64,000 bases of DNA from Sepiola atlantica (lineage: Eukaryota > Mollusca > Cephalopoda > Sepiida > Sepiolidae): assembly GCA_963556195.1 (NCBI GenBank), contig OY744522.1:34429443-34493442 (forward strand). The letters are read 5' to 3'. The stretch's first letter is position 1. Every line of letters starts with the position of its first letter. The notes below the pieces were generated by a model, which searched no databases, had not been told where the DNA came from, and saw nothing but the letters and a program-made list of their open reading frames with translations. Below, in pieces: positions 1-10,867 of the stretch. The position numbers and the translations under genes were made by a program.

Positions 1-555
1 TTTACAACGATTTCAGGCAATTCTAAAGGTAACTTTAGTTTAAGAGTATCTGTTCTGTTGATAGCAATTAAAACAGTGGTTTCTGTGATTAATGGCAGCG
101 ACACACCCAGGAGTGTATAATGGCTGGCCGTTTAGTCTCAGTTTTAATTATTTAGAAGCTATGAAACACTAAATTCCAGCGATGAACTAACCGGAGTCGA
201 TACAGGACACATTCTTTGACAGATATTTCGATATTACTTGGAGTATTTTCAGTCACAGGGGGTAAATTCTGGAAGTAGGTGGCTCAAAACACAAATGGTT
301 GAATCTTAAGTAAAGCTCTTTGAAAAAGTTTGGCTTTGTCAGATGCTGAAGAGAGATCATCTGTTTGTTAGTCTCCAAAATTCTCTGCTCAACAATTCTG
401 GATTTAACAGATTGGACATAAGACACTTTTGTGTTTCCTATAACCCATTTACAACGATTTCAGGCAGTTCTAAAGGTAACTTTAGTTTCAGAGTATCTGT
501 TCTGTTGATAGCAATTGAAATAGCGATTTCTTTGAGTAATGGCAGCGGAACATGC
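1..555. repeat. Diverged tandem duplication, offset about 447 bp
   Basis: About 105 bases at 1-105 recur at 448-553 with only scattered changes. Both copies hold the TTTACAACGATTTCAGGCA start, the TATCTGTTCTGTTGATAGCA block and the end AATGGCAGCG. The window starts inside the first copy, so the array may extend left. The short ORFs across it show no family match and I treat them as chance. Confidence 0.75.
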
Positions 556-649
556 AAGAGTCTTCCATGATTGGCTGTTTGATCGATGTTGGAATTTTTG
601 AAAGAGTATAAAACTCGCAATACTAGTGATCAATCAATCATTTGATTGG

Positions 650-900
650 TTAATCGCTGGTATTGAGTTTTATATCAGAGGCGACATGAGACACATTTTT
701 TCTGAAAATAAAATCCGGATGAATTTCAGAGATGAAAGATCTAAAGCTATCCCAATCAACCCTTGAGTATCGATACACTCTGCGATAGAAAAAGACATAA
801 GAGTACTCCATGAACTTGGATTTGATCTTAATGGAGACAACTGAGTGATCAGAAGATCCCAAAGGAAATGAGATAGTTTATTAGTGATAAACAGTTTAGA
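650..900 (-). pseudogene. LINE-J endonuclease fragment (jockey/CR1-like non-LTR retrotransposon)
   Basis: The minus-strand reading frame holds a FPLGSSDHSVVSIKI stretch. This is the C-terminal SDH motif of APE-type LINE endonucleases, where Asp-His completes the nuclease site. It is followed by YSRVDWDSFRSFI, the conserved D-W-x-x-F segment of the endonuclease-RT linker. The same order is seen in the + strand copy at 28,250-29,090 (SSDHAVV then YRKADWNGL). Only about 80 residues remain, with no RT domain and no start. The family call is firm; the exact clade is inferred. Confidence 0.7.
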
Positions 901-1089
901 ATAGCAAAATGTCCTTAAATGTTAGTCTCTGAGTTTACGAAAGCCGTGATACAGTGTTTTCCTGCTGTGAATTTATTTTTAGTGTTTAACACTAAAATGC
1001 TTCATCATCTTTTCATAAAGATAGTGTTCCTGTTCTTGCAAAGAGTTCATTGATTTATCACTTCACATGCCAGGCTATAGAAATCACAT

Positions 1090-1315
1090 ATCTCAGTGAT
1101 TGAGTGAATCAAGCAGCATGTTCCATCACGCTGCCATTTTGGATTCCAAAGTTGGTCAGCATTTGTTCAAAAATTCTATTTTGCACAGATCTATCCACAG
1201 GTTTAAAATCTTGATTTTTATGCTTGCTCAGCTTTCCATTGTAAAAGTTTTAAAGGTGATTTACATTGTCGACCAGCTTCATTATGTAAAAACAAATAAT
1301 TTGTTTATTCTTTAA
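1090..1315 (+). pseudogene. Penelope-like element fragment, probable GIY-YIG endonuclease end
   Basis: The frame reads AAILDSKVGQHLFKNS and later FKILIFMLAQ and KVIYIVDQL. This resembles the C-terminal part of Penelope-like polyproteins, where a GQHL-x-EN block precedes a [FL]-x-x-L-E-[AS]-x-[YF]-I helix. The copy at 26,330-26,550 (TLDSAIGQHLVENPCC, ending PSVCRQKEFIKSL) shows the same order in better condition. It is a short fragment and no catalytic GIY or YIG is visible. The assignment rests on memory of the family and needs a profile search. Confidence 0.45.
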
Positions 1316-1599
1316 ACCTTTTACAGACATAAGAATTTAATTGAGTGTATGATGTTAATGTGGAGTTCAAACTGTACGTAAACTATGTTTAGTTTTTTAT
1401 AAAAGAAAGAAGGTAGATGAGTTGATGTTCTCGTGGCAAATAAGAGTAACATGTCCTTTAAAAAAATGGCTATCTCTAAATGAAAATACACACATGGAAT
1501 ATTACTGATGGATAAAATAAAAGTTTAAGCATTTCTCTTCTATTGAAGGTTAGTTGAAAGAAGACAATTTTACTAAAAATGAAACTGCTTTTATTAGCT

Positions 1600-1660
1600 A
1601 TTAGAAGATCCACCCGGCGTTGCCCGGCAATGAATAAGAACCTATGTATACTCCTGCTCT
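1600..1660 (+). repeat. Dispersed GTTGCCCGG-core repeat, copy
   Basis: ACCCGGCGTTGCCCGGCAAT followed by GAATAAGAAC is one of at least nine diverged copies of a short motif in this window. Others lie near 12,015, 13,355, 15,935 (reverse), 18,148, 33,376, 34,300, 58,104 and 63,250. It looks like the end of an abundant transposon family. Confidence 0.5.
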
Positions 1661-1791
1661 CAGCTCTAAATTCTACATTACCATTTTTATGATCTTCTGT
1701 AATTTCCAAGTTTTCTTTATTTTATTTATGCCGTCTTCTTACTCTCATTCTTGTGCACTGCTGTTACTTCTTTATTTATTTATTTACGTCA

Positions 1792-1910
1792 TCGTTTCAC
1801 CCACCTTCTCTTATGCTCTTGTTGTTACTACTACTACTGCTACTACTACTACTACTACTACTAAATCAATTACCCTCCTACCACCACTTCCCATATTCCC
1901 CTCCTCTCAG
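1792..1910. repeat. (CTA)n microsatellite in a segment duplicated at 3,198-3,285
   Basis: A CACCCACCTTCTCTTATGCT block, then TTGTTGTTACTACTACTACT and a (CTA)n run, then AAATCAAT and a CTCCTACCACCACTTCCC block. The same order recurs at 3,198-3,285 with fewer CTA units. The two copies bracket the foldback element at 2,488-2,866, which suggests a local duplication around an insertion. Long poly-Leu and poly-Thr frames here are products of the triplet repeat, not genes. Confidence 0.7.
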
Positions 1911-2018
1911 CACTTCTTGTTTCATTCACCCTTCCTTCTATTGTACAAACACGCAAACAAGATTATTAGATTATTTTGTATTATATAGATTAAAAAAAAT
2001 GTTAACTTTATCAAAATA

Positions 2019-2905
2019 AATATATATAAGCTTACAATGTTACATTTATTAAAATAAATCAAGGGAAGCGCGAGAGCGCTCTATCCCTTAATAGACTTCA
2101 AAAACGGCCTATGCTAGAAATCTCATTTCTTTGATCAATCATATCTTTAAAACCAATAAACTAAATTAGTTAAAACTTTGCACAAAATTTTTTTTTGATA
2201 GGTTCTATAAGTGTGTAGAATTTCAGCATCATTAGTCACGGCAACCCAGAGATCCAGAAAGGTCAGGCATGATTTTGTGTTATCCGTGTGTACGTACGTA
2301 TGTGCCACCCTGTATCTCATCAACTATTTGATGAATTCAACTGATTTTTGGCAGATATAGAGGTTCTAGGGTCTAGTTGATGGCATTTCAATTTCAGTTT
2401 ACCATATACCTTAGTTTTCCAGAAAATTCCAAAAAACCTTAAAAATGACCATTGTATTGAGGTATAGCCTTTACAAAAGTAGTGACATTCCATGATAAAT
2501 GCCAGTATACTGAAATCATATGCCCTTAATAGGATTAAGATGAAAATCCATATACACTAAATGTACAAAAGCAAGGAAATTCCCAAATTTTTACACTTTT
2601 ATTGTCATTAACAGGGCTATGTATTTTACTGGTAGGAGTTTTTCTTCAGCGCACCTCACACACTTCATCCACTCATGCATAGATTGATACTGTAGTGATG
2701 TGATAATGAAATGGTTTGGTTGATATGTAGTCATACCCTTAATTAATGACAATAAAAGTGTAAGAAATTGGGAATTTCCTTGCTTTTGTACATTTAGTGT
2801 ATATGGATTTTCATCTTAACCCTATTAAGGGCATATGATTTCAGTATACTGGCATTTATCATGGAATATATATAAGCTTACAATGTTATATTTATTAAAC
2901 TAAAC
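2019..2905. mobile_element. Foldback element with about 123-bp inverted arms
   Basis: Arms 2,488-2,610 and 2,744-2,866 are near-perfect reverse complements, with a loop of about 133 bp. The left arm carries ATGATAAATGCCAGTATACT; the right arm ends AGTATACTGGCATTTATCAT. Outside the arms, ATATATATAAGCTTACAATG at 2,020 recurs as ATATATATAAGCTTACAATG at about 2,868, a flanking direct repeat. No ORF is present. It resembles a non-autonomous foldback or MITE-type element; the superfamily is unknown. Confidence 0.7.
2070..2440 (+). repeat. Non-coding interspersed repeat with GTGTGTACGTACGTATGTG core
   Basis: The block runs from GGGAAGCGCGAGAGCGCTCT (itself a short palindrome) through GTGTGTACGTACGTATGTG to TTTTTGGCAGATATAGAGGT. 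It has no ORF. Its style of many short conserved non-coding blocks resembles abundant invertebrate repeats such as the one at 14,955-15,410, but I cannot assign a family. Confidence 0.4.
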
Positions 2906-3289
2906 ATATATAAGCTTGTTTGAGTTATGGTGATTGTTTTTTTTCTTTCTATTTTTTTCCAATTTTTAAAAATTTTTTTGGTTTTTTTTCTAAGTACTCT
3001 CCCAGGTGAAGATGATGATACCTGCATATATTAGCATTCCCAACCTATCAGCTGCTATCATGCAACATCGACGAATTCATAACTTAATTTGTTCAACTAA
3101 TAATTTCTCGCTTATTTCTGGGCCAATTTTTAAAGTCATATGAAAGAAAAGAAAAAAATCTTTCTGAATATGTAACTTGTATGTGGTTTTATCCATTGTT
3201 TCACCCACCTTCTCTTATGCTCTTGTTGTTACTACTACTACTACTAAATCAATTCCCCTCCTACCACCACTTCCCATATTTCAAAAAAA

Positions 3290-3936
3290 ATTTAGTTATG
3301 TGGTAATTTAAATCGAGTTAAAATGATGTTTATTTTGAATACTGAAAATGTGAAATATGAATTTTTTTCGGGATTCAACTTTACACCTTAGTCTGTTTTT
3401 CAAAGTCAAAGCAACCAATCTTTATCAATATTCTTGAAATTTTACAACCAATTAAAACACAGAAAGTTGTATTTCTCCTCTCCGAACAGTCAAAACGAAA
3501 CACGACCAATATACTTAACAGAATTTCCTTAAAAAATTATAAGGTATGCAAAAAAAAATAGCATTAGCAAGTACATATTAATAGAAGATAGTCTCAGAAT
3601 TATTTTGATATATAATATGTGAAATTTTAATGTTTTAACAGCCGGAAACTTTCTGAAACTTTTTCCTTTGGAAAAAACGAACTTAAAAATTACGAGTTAT
3701 TTTATGTAAACAAATGTCAGCATACGAGGGGGAAAAAGGAAGAAGCATTTGTACAGCCTTCACTACCTCTCTTGCCCACTTGCCTTCTGAAACAGTCTTT
3801 TTCCCCCAAACTTTGTAAAAATCTTCTAAAGTCTGTCATTTAATGTAATAACCAGCCCCTCCTAAATTTTGTTTTGAAAAATAATGTATTTTTAAATGAA
3901 TATTTGATATCTATCTATCCATATCTATATCTATAT
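3290..3936. other. AT-rich stretch, no gene seen
   Basis: Homopolymer A and T runs only. It contains no convincing ORF and no splice-flanked open segment. Confidence 0.5.
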
Positions 3937-5305
3937 ATATATATAAAGTAATCTCGATTTTTTTTTTCCCCTGTAAATTCAGCTATTATAGGAAAATAAC
4001 CGAACACTTCCTATGCAAATTTTTACACTCAACATTAACAGCACTTCCTACTGCGAGTTTTATGAAAATATTGTTACATTTTTAATTATTACAAAAATTA
4101 TTACATTTATTCTGAGATTTCTGCTTCTCCCAAAAACGTCTTCGAATAAGGGATAGCAACCATATTCCCTCCCTATAAATTTACTAATAACATGCCACCT
4201 TTCAACGCCAGGTCATTTGTTTATAGAGGTGACAAACTGTTACCGCATCAGTAGATTCTATGATTCTGAAAATTCTATTCTGTAATTCTGGTTGCTTGAT
4301 AAATATACGTTTTGGATAACCGCATTCAGTTTAAACGAAAACATTAGACGTCTGTCCGCCATGTTTCAGCTCACGGGAAAGTAATTTTGGATGTTGATCT
4401 TTTCAATTTCTATTTTTATTATTTCCGACGATATATTATCTCATAGACTTCTTAAATAAGACAGTCTCAAATTTACTTAGTTATGCAATTACGACATGTA
4501 GTAATTCATTCTCTCGCAACAAAATAAATTGTGATTTCTTCGTAGACCGAATAATATTTTCTTCAGAAATATTCTGTATTGCATCCTGCATCAATAAAAA
4601 ACAATAACACAATCATTCTCACACATAAAAAAATTAAATATTATGACTAAACATAAATGTTTTCTTGCATTATTTGTCAGAGAATAAAACATTAGATTTC
4701 CGAATATAAATGGCTGTTTGCTTTTCTTTTATTTACTATATTGTAAAAAAATCCTGTTATCCAAACAAATAAAACATTGACTTGCTCAAGAAGGATTTCT
4801 TCATACATGAATAAATAAAAAATTTCTTTGCGACTATTCCGTTCTTAGATACGTTTTATAAACTTATTTACGTTTCAATAGTTCGTTTCTACAATTTCTT
4901 TTATTTATACTTTTTCATAAAAACAAATACAATGCCCGTCAGCCATTAAAACACTTAATTAACGTTCTATTTCGAGCTAAAGTTTTTTTGTTAAGCAAAC
5001 ACATCCTCCCACCACCTGATAGAAATGCTATATTACTTGTGGACAATCTCACTATCCAAACAAATAAAACATTGACTTGCTCAAGAAGGATTTCTTCTTA
5101 CGTGAATACTTATAAAATACCTCCGATAGAAATGCTAAAAATTATACTAGAAACGTTTTCATCTCAGAGTTTCACGTGTGTGATTAAACTTGCTATGACT
5201 TTAAGTTGTTTGAGATTAAATACAATACCTATTTCAGTTTAACCTCTTCAAATACGTCAAATTCTACTTTTGGGGGTGATTACATGTAAATAGCCGGAAA
5301 ATATA
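3937..5305 (+). repeat. Interspersed repeat R1, copy A (non-coding)
   Basis: This is a diverged copy, in the opposite orientation, of 10,868-11,990. Matching landmarks are AAAATAACCGAACACTT (3,992 and reverse near 11,920), the GTGACAAACTGTTACCGC region (4,230 and reverse near 11,745), the AATCATTCTCACACATAAAA block (4,610 and reverse near 11,370), and the ACGTTTTCATCTCAGAGTTT block (5,152 and reverse near 10,990). No long ORF lies in either copy. It is probably an old non-autonomous transposon or long LTR. Confidence 0.65.
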
Positions 5306-5508
5306 TCAACAAAAAGGGAATTAAAAAAAATATAAAGGAAAGATTTTAGATTTTAATCGCTTTTCTATATAAATTTATTGTAAAATAAACACCTACTTCT
5401 TGCCCAGTTAGCAGTAAATAGAAACGTATAGCCTAATGGTTTCTCAATTTTAGGACGGGAAAATTGGGGTGGTGGCATTTGTTTTTTACTCATCCAAGTT
5501 AATTTTTT

Positions 5509-6004
5509 TTATGTTTTAAATATACATGGGGAGGGAGAATTTTACTTTTTAATAATTTTCAATTTTTTAGATTTTTAAAATTCTGAAATAGCGGCCACTT
5601 GACAAAAAAATCGACCATGATGGAAAATATTCGTGTTTGCCTAAGTTAAAAGTGACGAAAATGAACATAACGAACTTCAACAAACAATCTACACAATACG
5701 AACCAAATTGCTTTTTAAAATTTTTACTCTAACCTAACCATAACATTACACTAAAATAACTCTAACCTAACCCTAAACTAACCCTATCCTAACCCTAAAA
5801 TAACTCTAACCTAACCCTAACCTAACCATAACATTACACTAAAATAACTCTAACCTCACCCTAAACTAAGTTTTAGTTTGCAAAATCGTTCGTATTGTGT
5901 AGAAACATTAGAACTGGATTTGGCTTTATCCAAAAAGTCTGAATTGCTTACAGATTTCTGAATACCTATTCCTAAAAATCACCAAAACATGGGGGGGGGG
6001 GGAT
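5509..6004. repeat. Passenger segment shared with 42,362-42,830
   Basis: From TTTAAATATACATGGGGAGG to the poly-G run before the copia fragment, this segment matches the insert found inside the copia copy at 40,142-43,783. It contains the short TIR element at 5,689-5,902. In both places it ends at the same point of the copia pol reading frame, just before the SPIDK residues. Confidence 0.8.
5689..5902. mobile_element. Short TIR element with CCTAACCCTAA-like interior, copy 1
   Basis: It starts CTACACAATACGAACC and ends as the reverse complement CGTTCGTATTGTGTAG, giving imperfect terminal inverted repeats of about 22 bp. The interior (5,735-5,870) is an irregular array of CTAACCTAACC, CCCTAAACTAA and CCTAAAATAACTC units that resembles degenerate telomere repeat. 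Copy 2 is at 42,540-42,720 with a shorter array. No ORF. Likely a MITE; no clear target duplication was found. Confidence 0.65.
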
Positions 6005-6600
6005 GTATCTCCAATAGACAAAGAAAGGAAGATCATTAAGGAAAAATGATGAATTGAGTCAAGAAGAGAAGACAGAGCTAAAGAGATTGACAGGTCAAAT
6101 GATGTGGGTATCCACCCAGACTTGCCAAGATGTATCGTTTGATGTGTATAGAATGAGTAATATTGGAAAATCTCCAAAAGTGAAGTTACTCTTCGAGGCA
6201 AAAAAGTCGCTAATAAAGTAAAAATCGTGGACAGTTTGGGGAAACCATCGGATCTGAATATTGTGTTATTCAGATGCTACCTATGCTAGTTTGGAGAATG
6301 GATCTTCACAGGGTGGTTTTATCATCTTTGTTTGTGGCAAGATGGACAGAATGGCTCCTATATGTTGGTCATTAAAATAACTTGACCATGTAACAAAAAG
6401 TTCATTAGCCTCAGAGACTCTTGTGCTTAAGGAAGCAGCTGGTGTTGGGATATTCATAACCACCATGCTTCAAGAGATATTCAGACTACCTAGAGTGTCT
6501 GAAGTTCTTTGTAAAACAAAAAATGTGTCTCTGGTATATATATGGTTATGGAGGTCTATCCAGAAACCAGAAGAGGAGTTTGACATAGTTCTTTTTTATG
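6005..6600 (+). pseudogene. Ty1/copia fragment 1: RT C-terminus and RNase H
   Basis: The frame begins at SPIDKERKIIK, continues KTELKRLTGQMMWVSTQT, then YRMSNIGKSPKVKLLFEAKK, then SDATYASLENGSSQGGFIIF, SSLASETL and CKTKNVSLV. These are the connection and RNase H domains of Ty1/copia pol, in the same order as the copies at 42,820-43,560 and 49,276-49,800. Stops and a frameshift interrupt it. The RNase H Asp in CKTDN is Lys here. The 5' side is not pol but the shared passenger segment, and no LTR is visible. Confidence 0.85.
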
Positions 6601-8595
6601 ATCATCCAACATAAATGCAGAGCTCGCAATATTATTGTACCTTCTCTGATCAAAATAAATTATACTTAACCAAGTAATCTTGGTAATGTAGTTTCAGAAT
6701 ATGGTTGGCGGGGGGGCAACATAAAGCGAATCTCGTAGATCTAAATTTATTTATTCTAATAATCAGTTTAGACGATGCCAAAAAAGATTATCCCACAAAT
6801 TTTCACTGGGGAAAATAATGATGTAGAATTTCTGATGAGGTTTTTCTTAACTTGGGCAAACCTAATTCCGTATTAAAAGTCGACATATGGATGAATCTAT
6901 GCAAAATCCTTCCTTCCAAGCTTAAAATCCCCCATTGCCTTATGACTGAAACAATATGGTACACATTTTAAATTTAGGTCTAAAGAAATTTCTTTGAATG
7001 ACGGCCTTGATTTAATTTGAAAATCTATCAATAAAAAAACATTGTTTTGTCGTAATTCTCAAAAAATGTTTTGTCGTAATTTCCACAAAATAATTGAACT
7101 GTGATTAAGTGTTTTTCTTTTGAATTTCTGTTTTTGTTCTGTCAAATAAAATATCAAATAGACTTTGTCAATTTAAGTAATTTGAGACTATTCTAAGTTT
7201 TTGTTTTCATGACGATGATAAATATATACTTAGTCTGTGACCCCGCATTTTAACACTACAATTTAAGTAAATTTTAGTTGGAACCCATTGAAATCACTGA
7301 GGACTTATTACCTTTGAAAACCTATCAGCATCAGAATATTATAACTCCATATAATTTTCACCAGTATAACTGATAGAAAGAATAAATATCTGGAACTCTT
7401 CAGTGGCAGGTAATGAATCCTATAGCAAAGTAATGACAGAAGAGACCAGATCTGTGGAACCCAAAAGCTTATCCTAACCCTCCACCTCAAACCCCACTCA
7501 ATCCTTTAACTAAGCAAATCGCATTTCACAAAAATGTTTTGTTGATTTCTGGAGAGCAATTGACTCTTACATCTGCTTTAGGGTCTCACAAAATCAAGTT
7601 GGTCATAAATTTATGAGATTGTCTCAGAGATAATAAAAACTTTAATTCTTTTTAGGTTTTGAATAAATTACATCCCAAAATGAGACTCAAACATATGCCT
7701 AAGCATAAGGACTGCTTTAAGTCAGCGTCATCTTAACCCTTCAACTATTGAGAATTTTATACTTTTTGAAAGTTGAAATGTAAAACCTTCTAAATAAATG
7801 ATAGAAAGGCAAGCAGAAATTGCTATCTTGTATCCTTTAAAAATGAAGGCAATGACCAAGAATTTGTAAAATTTGTTTTTTATTTGTAAAAACTAATATT
7901 AATCTTACAAAATTGATAAAAATAAACAAGAAATGAACAAAATTGATAAAAATAAACAAGATGAACAAAACTTTAAAATCCAATTTTTATTGACTTTGAA
8001 CGAATAAAAATTAGAATTTTTTATATAATTTGATAGTATAGAAATTATTCTTGTATTTTGACATTTTTGAACGGTGTGAGATTGACAGTAGAAGGGATGC
8101 AATTGAGGTTTATCTTTTTTTTAACGAAACAAACATGCACAGAGCAAATTTTTAGGTTTCAATGAAAATATTCCGCTGAAAAAATTAGATTTAAATGACA
8201 GCAAAACTTGGCTCGTTTTTTTAAGGGAACTGCGGCAACGAACATAGGCACCATAATATTTTTCCCTTCTGCTACAGTTTAAATTCAACCCTAAAGTTGA
8301 TGACGTGATCGATAAATTGCATTCGTGATTTTGTGATCTGAGCAGTATCAAGCAACTGTTGTTTGGTTTTTATTTCACTATACAAGATTCTCATCATTCC
8401 TCTTAACAGAGCTGTGGAGTCGCTAGTCTAAATACTCAACTTCAACTTCGATTCCTACTTTTGAAATTTTTAAATATCCAACTTCAACCAAAGAAGTCTT
8501 CCACTTATAATAATTGATATATACTATATATCATGTATAGTGTTTTGATTTTAAAGTTGATGGGCATATTTTTCAAGGCTCTGCGAATTCAACAT
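6600..8595. other. Long AT-rich stretch, no gene seen
   Basis: I see no credible coding region. At 6,640-6,720 a GATCAAAATAAATTATACTT then CTTGGTAATG block ends in a G-run. It resembles GATCAAAATGAAATATACTT at 12,338, so a repeat tail may be shared. At 7,905-7,970 there is a 33-bp near duplicate (ATTGATAAAAATAAACAAGA twice). ORFs here are short and lack family signatures. Confidence 0.5.
8405..8515. repeat. Partial GGAGTCGGAATC-type repeat
   Basis: GAGCTGTGGAGTCGCTAG followed by ACTTCAACTTCGATTCC and TTTTGAAATTTTTAAATA is a diverged single copy of the head and first unit of the minisatellite at 9,735-10,100. A further partial match is at 9,073-9,125. Confidence 0.55.
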
Positions 8596-8599
8596 TTCT

Positions 8600-8905
8600 T
8601 CTGAATTTTTGAGATGAGAATTAATAATTTGTATAATTTTGATCATTCGAACTACTGTTCTTAAGTGTTATCATCACAACGTTTCGGCTGCTGTAATCTC
8701 CGGCCTTCTTCAGGTGTATCTTTTTGAACTTGGGAATCTGGACGGAATTTCGAACGGAACCCTTTATTTAATCCATGGGAGAAGTCTTCAATAATTCGCA
8801 GTTCTTCATATCGCTCGCACCGAGGATTGAACCTTCAACCTTCAGATGACTATCACTTAGAACTGAATTTAACTTAGTACTATATCCACTGCGCCACGGG
8901 TCGTT
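8600..8905 (-). mobile_element. tRNA-derived SINE-1, copy A
   Basis: On the minus strand the head carries an A-box-like GTGGCGCAGTGG (8,886-8,897) and a B-box-like GGTTGAAGGTTCAATCC (8,824-8,840), as in RNA polymerase III promoters. The body includes TTCGAAATTCCGTCCAGA and CGAAACGTTGTGATGA. The tail ends with the reverse of TTGAGATGAGAATTAATAAT. The same layout appears at 31,385-31,695 (+) and 45,690-46,000 (-). It is non-coding and copied by a partner LINE or Penelope-like element. Confidence 0.8.
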
Positions 8906-8909
8906 GCAA

Positions 8910-8962
8910 TGGAAACGTTGTGATAACACTCAACAGTAGTCTGAAGAATCTAAATTATATAT
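8910..8962 (+). repeat. Inverted partial copy of the SINE-1 3' region
   Basis: AAACGTTGTGATAACACTCA then ACAGTAGTCTGAAGAATC is the reverse complement of the segment at 8,640-8,685. It lies immediately behind the SINE head, so copy A is flanked by an opposite-facing fragment of its own tail. Confidence 0.55.
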
Positions 8963-9118
8963 TTTTTGTTAGTTTTTTAATGAATACAATCTAAAGAATT
9001 CAATTTTTTTTTTTTTTAGAGTGATACATGATGGAAAACAGGGAAGTTGGTGGTGCAAACACTTAACATTTACCCTGATTTCAACTCCTGAAATTTAAAA
9101 AGTTCTTATTCTGATTCC

Positions 9119-9271
9119 TAACGAAGTGAATTTACCCCTACTCTGAAGCCCTAACCCTAACGATGTGAATTTCTCCCTACCCTGAAGCCCTAACCCTAAC
9201 CAAGTGAATTTATCCCTACCCTGAAGCCGTAACCCTAACCAAGTGAATTTACTCCATCTCTGAAGCCCTGC
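9119..9271. repeat. Minisatellite, about 39-bp unit, 3-4 copies
   Basis: Units contain AAGTGAATTTA, CCCTACCCTGAAG and CCCTAACCCTAAC. The last segment matches telomere-type CCCTAA, but it is embedded in a longer unit, so this is a minisatellite and not a telomere. Confidence 0.8.
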
Positions 9272-9734
9272 TTTTTAAATACCACACCTCTAAAGCTCCT
9301 ATATTTGATTTTAAAAAATAAATAAATTTAAAAAATCATCCAACATTCACATCCCTAAATAAAAACAAACCCAACATGGATTTGTAATTTATCAAAGATA
9401 AAAGTCTAACTTTTTCTTTTGTTTTCAATATAAATGTTTACTGTGTTAGATGGAATTCCATCTCAGCTGATACGAAAACCAGATCAATAGCAGCAAAAGA
9501 GATCTTTATTCTTAAAGGATTCAATGAACTTGATGAAAGTTTGACGGCACTTTCAATGGTATTCCAGCTGCTAGATTGTTTATCAACAGGTCTTCTTGAA
9601 AATAACAAGATTTAAAATAAGTCGATCAATAATTGAAATGATTGTGAGGAGAAGTTAAGGTTAGGGTTGGCAGGGCATAAACACTCTTCATTATGCAGAA
9701 GGTAATCTCTACTATGGAAATCAAAAACTCCCCA

Positions 9735-10100
9735 CAGGGCTGTGGAGTAGCTAGCCCAAATGTTCGACTCTGATTCCTGAAATTTTAAATAGTCCAACTC
9801 CGATTCTAACTTCTGAAATTTTAAATAGTCCGACTCCTATTCCGACTCCTATTGCAACTTCTGAAATTTGAAATAGCCGACTCTGATTCCAACTTCTGAA
9901 ATTTGAAATAGCCGACTCTGATTCCAACTACTGAAATTTGGAATAGTCCGACTCCTATTCCAACTTCTGAAATTTGAAATAGTCCGACTCCTATTCCAAC
10001 TTCTGAAATTTGAAATAGCTGACTCTGATTCCAACTTCTGAAATTTGAAATAGCCGACTCTGATTCTAACTTCTGAAATTTAAAAATCTCTGACTTTATA
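9735..10100. repeat. Minisatellite, 35-36 bp unit, about 9 copies
   Basis: The unit is AACTTCTGAAATTTGAAATA followed by GCCGACTCTGATTCC. A variant has GTCCGACTCCTATTCC in the second half. The array starts from a GGGCTGTGGAGTAGCTAG head like that at 8,405. The minus-strand frame with repeated serine-arginine residues is produced by the repeat. Confidence 0.85.
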
Positions 10101-10867
10101 TATATTACTAGTTGTACTAACCTAGCGTTGCCATGGAGTCTTTTTGTTTTTATTATTTTTTTTTTAGTTTAAAACTATACTATTTGTTTTTGTTCCCATA
10201 TTATTATTTTTTTTAAATAGGATTTCGAAAGTGAAATTTACTGATTATGATATAATTTTGGTCATTAAATTGTTACTTGAACCAAATTATTATAAAACTT
10301 GAACTAATTTTGTTATGGTAATATTGTTTTAATCTCTATTTATAAAATTATTGCATGTAAATAGCTTCCAAAATGGTCAATGGAATTTCACAGAAGTAGA
10401 AGGGGGAGCGGTATTTACTAAAAGTGGAAACAGAATTAAGGAACATTTGAATAAGATTGGCAGTTTTTTGGGCATGATTGCTTTTTTCCATTTCAAATTT
10501 TTCTTAATTCCATTTCCACTTCTGGTAAATCCTGTTTTTGTTTCTATTTACACTCATCTTTTGATGTGTTCAAATTATGACTTTCATTTTTCTCCGTCTG
10601 CTTTCCGATTTCCGATTTCTACATCAACACTTTGTCTATTTATCTGTAGGGTTAAGAAAAAAATCATTATAGGGAAAAAGCATCTCCTAACCAACAGAGA
10701 ACGCAAATTCTGGAACAAAACTTCACACAAACTCTGGGAAAAAAAAGCGTCAACGAATGTGTTTTACATAAAAAAAAAAACAGTCGTTTTACATTATCAA
10801 ATTTATATAGAAAAGTGATCCCCCACCATACAATCTGAAATATTTATTTTATATTTTTTTATTTCAT
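10100..10867. other. AT-rich stretch with a lone 155-codon open frame, no gene called
   Basis: An open frame runs 10,351-10,818 (+). It is rich in Phe, Lys and Ile, has no recognisable domain, and includes poly-A-encoded lysine runs. Flanks show no splice signals that would place it in a transcript. A GGGTTA-type repeat fragment lies at 10,108-10,140. I consider the ORF a chance product of low-GC sequence. Confidence 0.4.

Noticed and set aside
5730..5870. Telomere or chromosome end
   Set aside because: The CCTAACCCTAA units are irregular, lie inside a TIR element, and recur at 42,560-42,690 within a transposon.
9119..9271. Interstitial telomere from a chromosome fusion
   Set aside because: CCCTAACCCTAAC is only part of a 39-bp minisatellite unit.
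10351..10818. 155-codon open frame as a possible gene
   Set aside because: Composition follows the AT-rich DNA, lysine runs come from poly-A, no domain is visible and the edges lack splice or start context.
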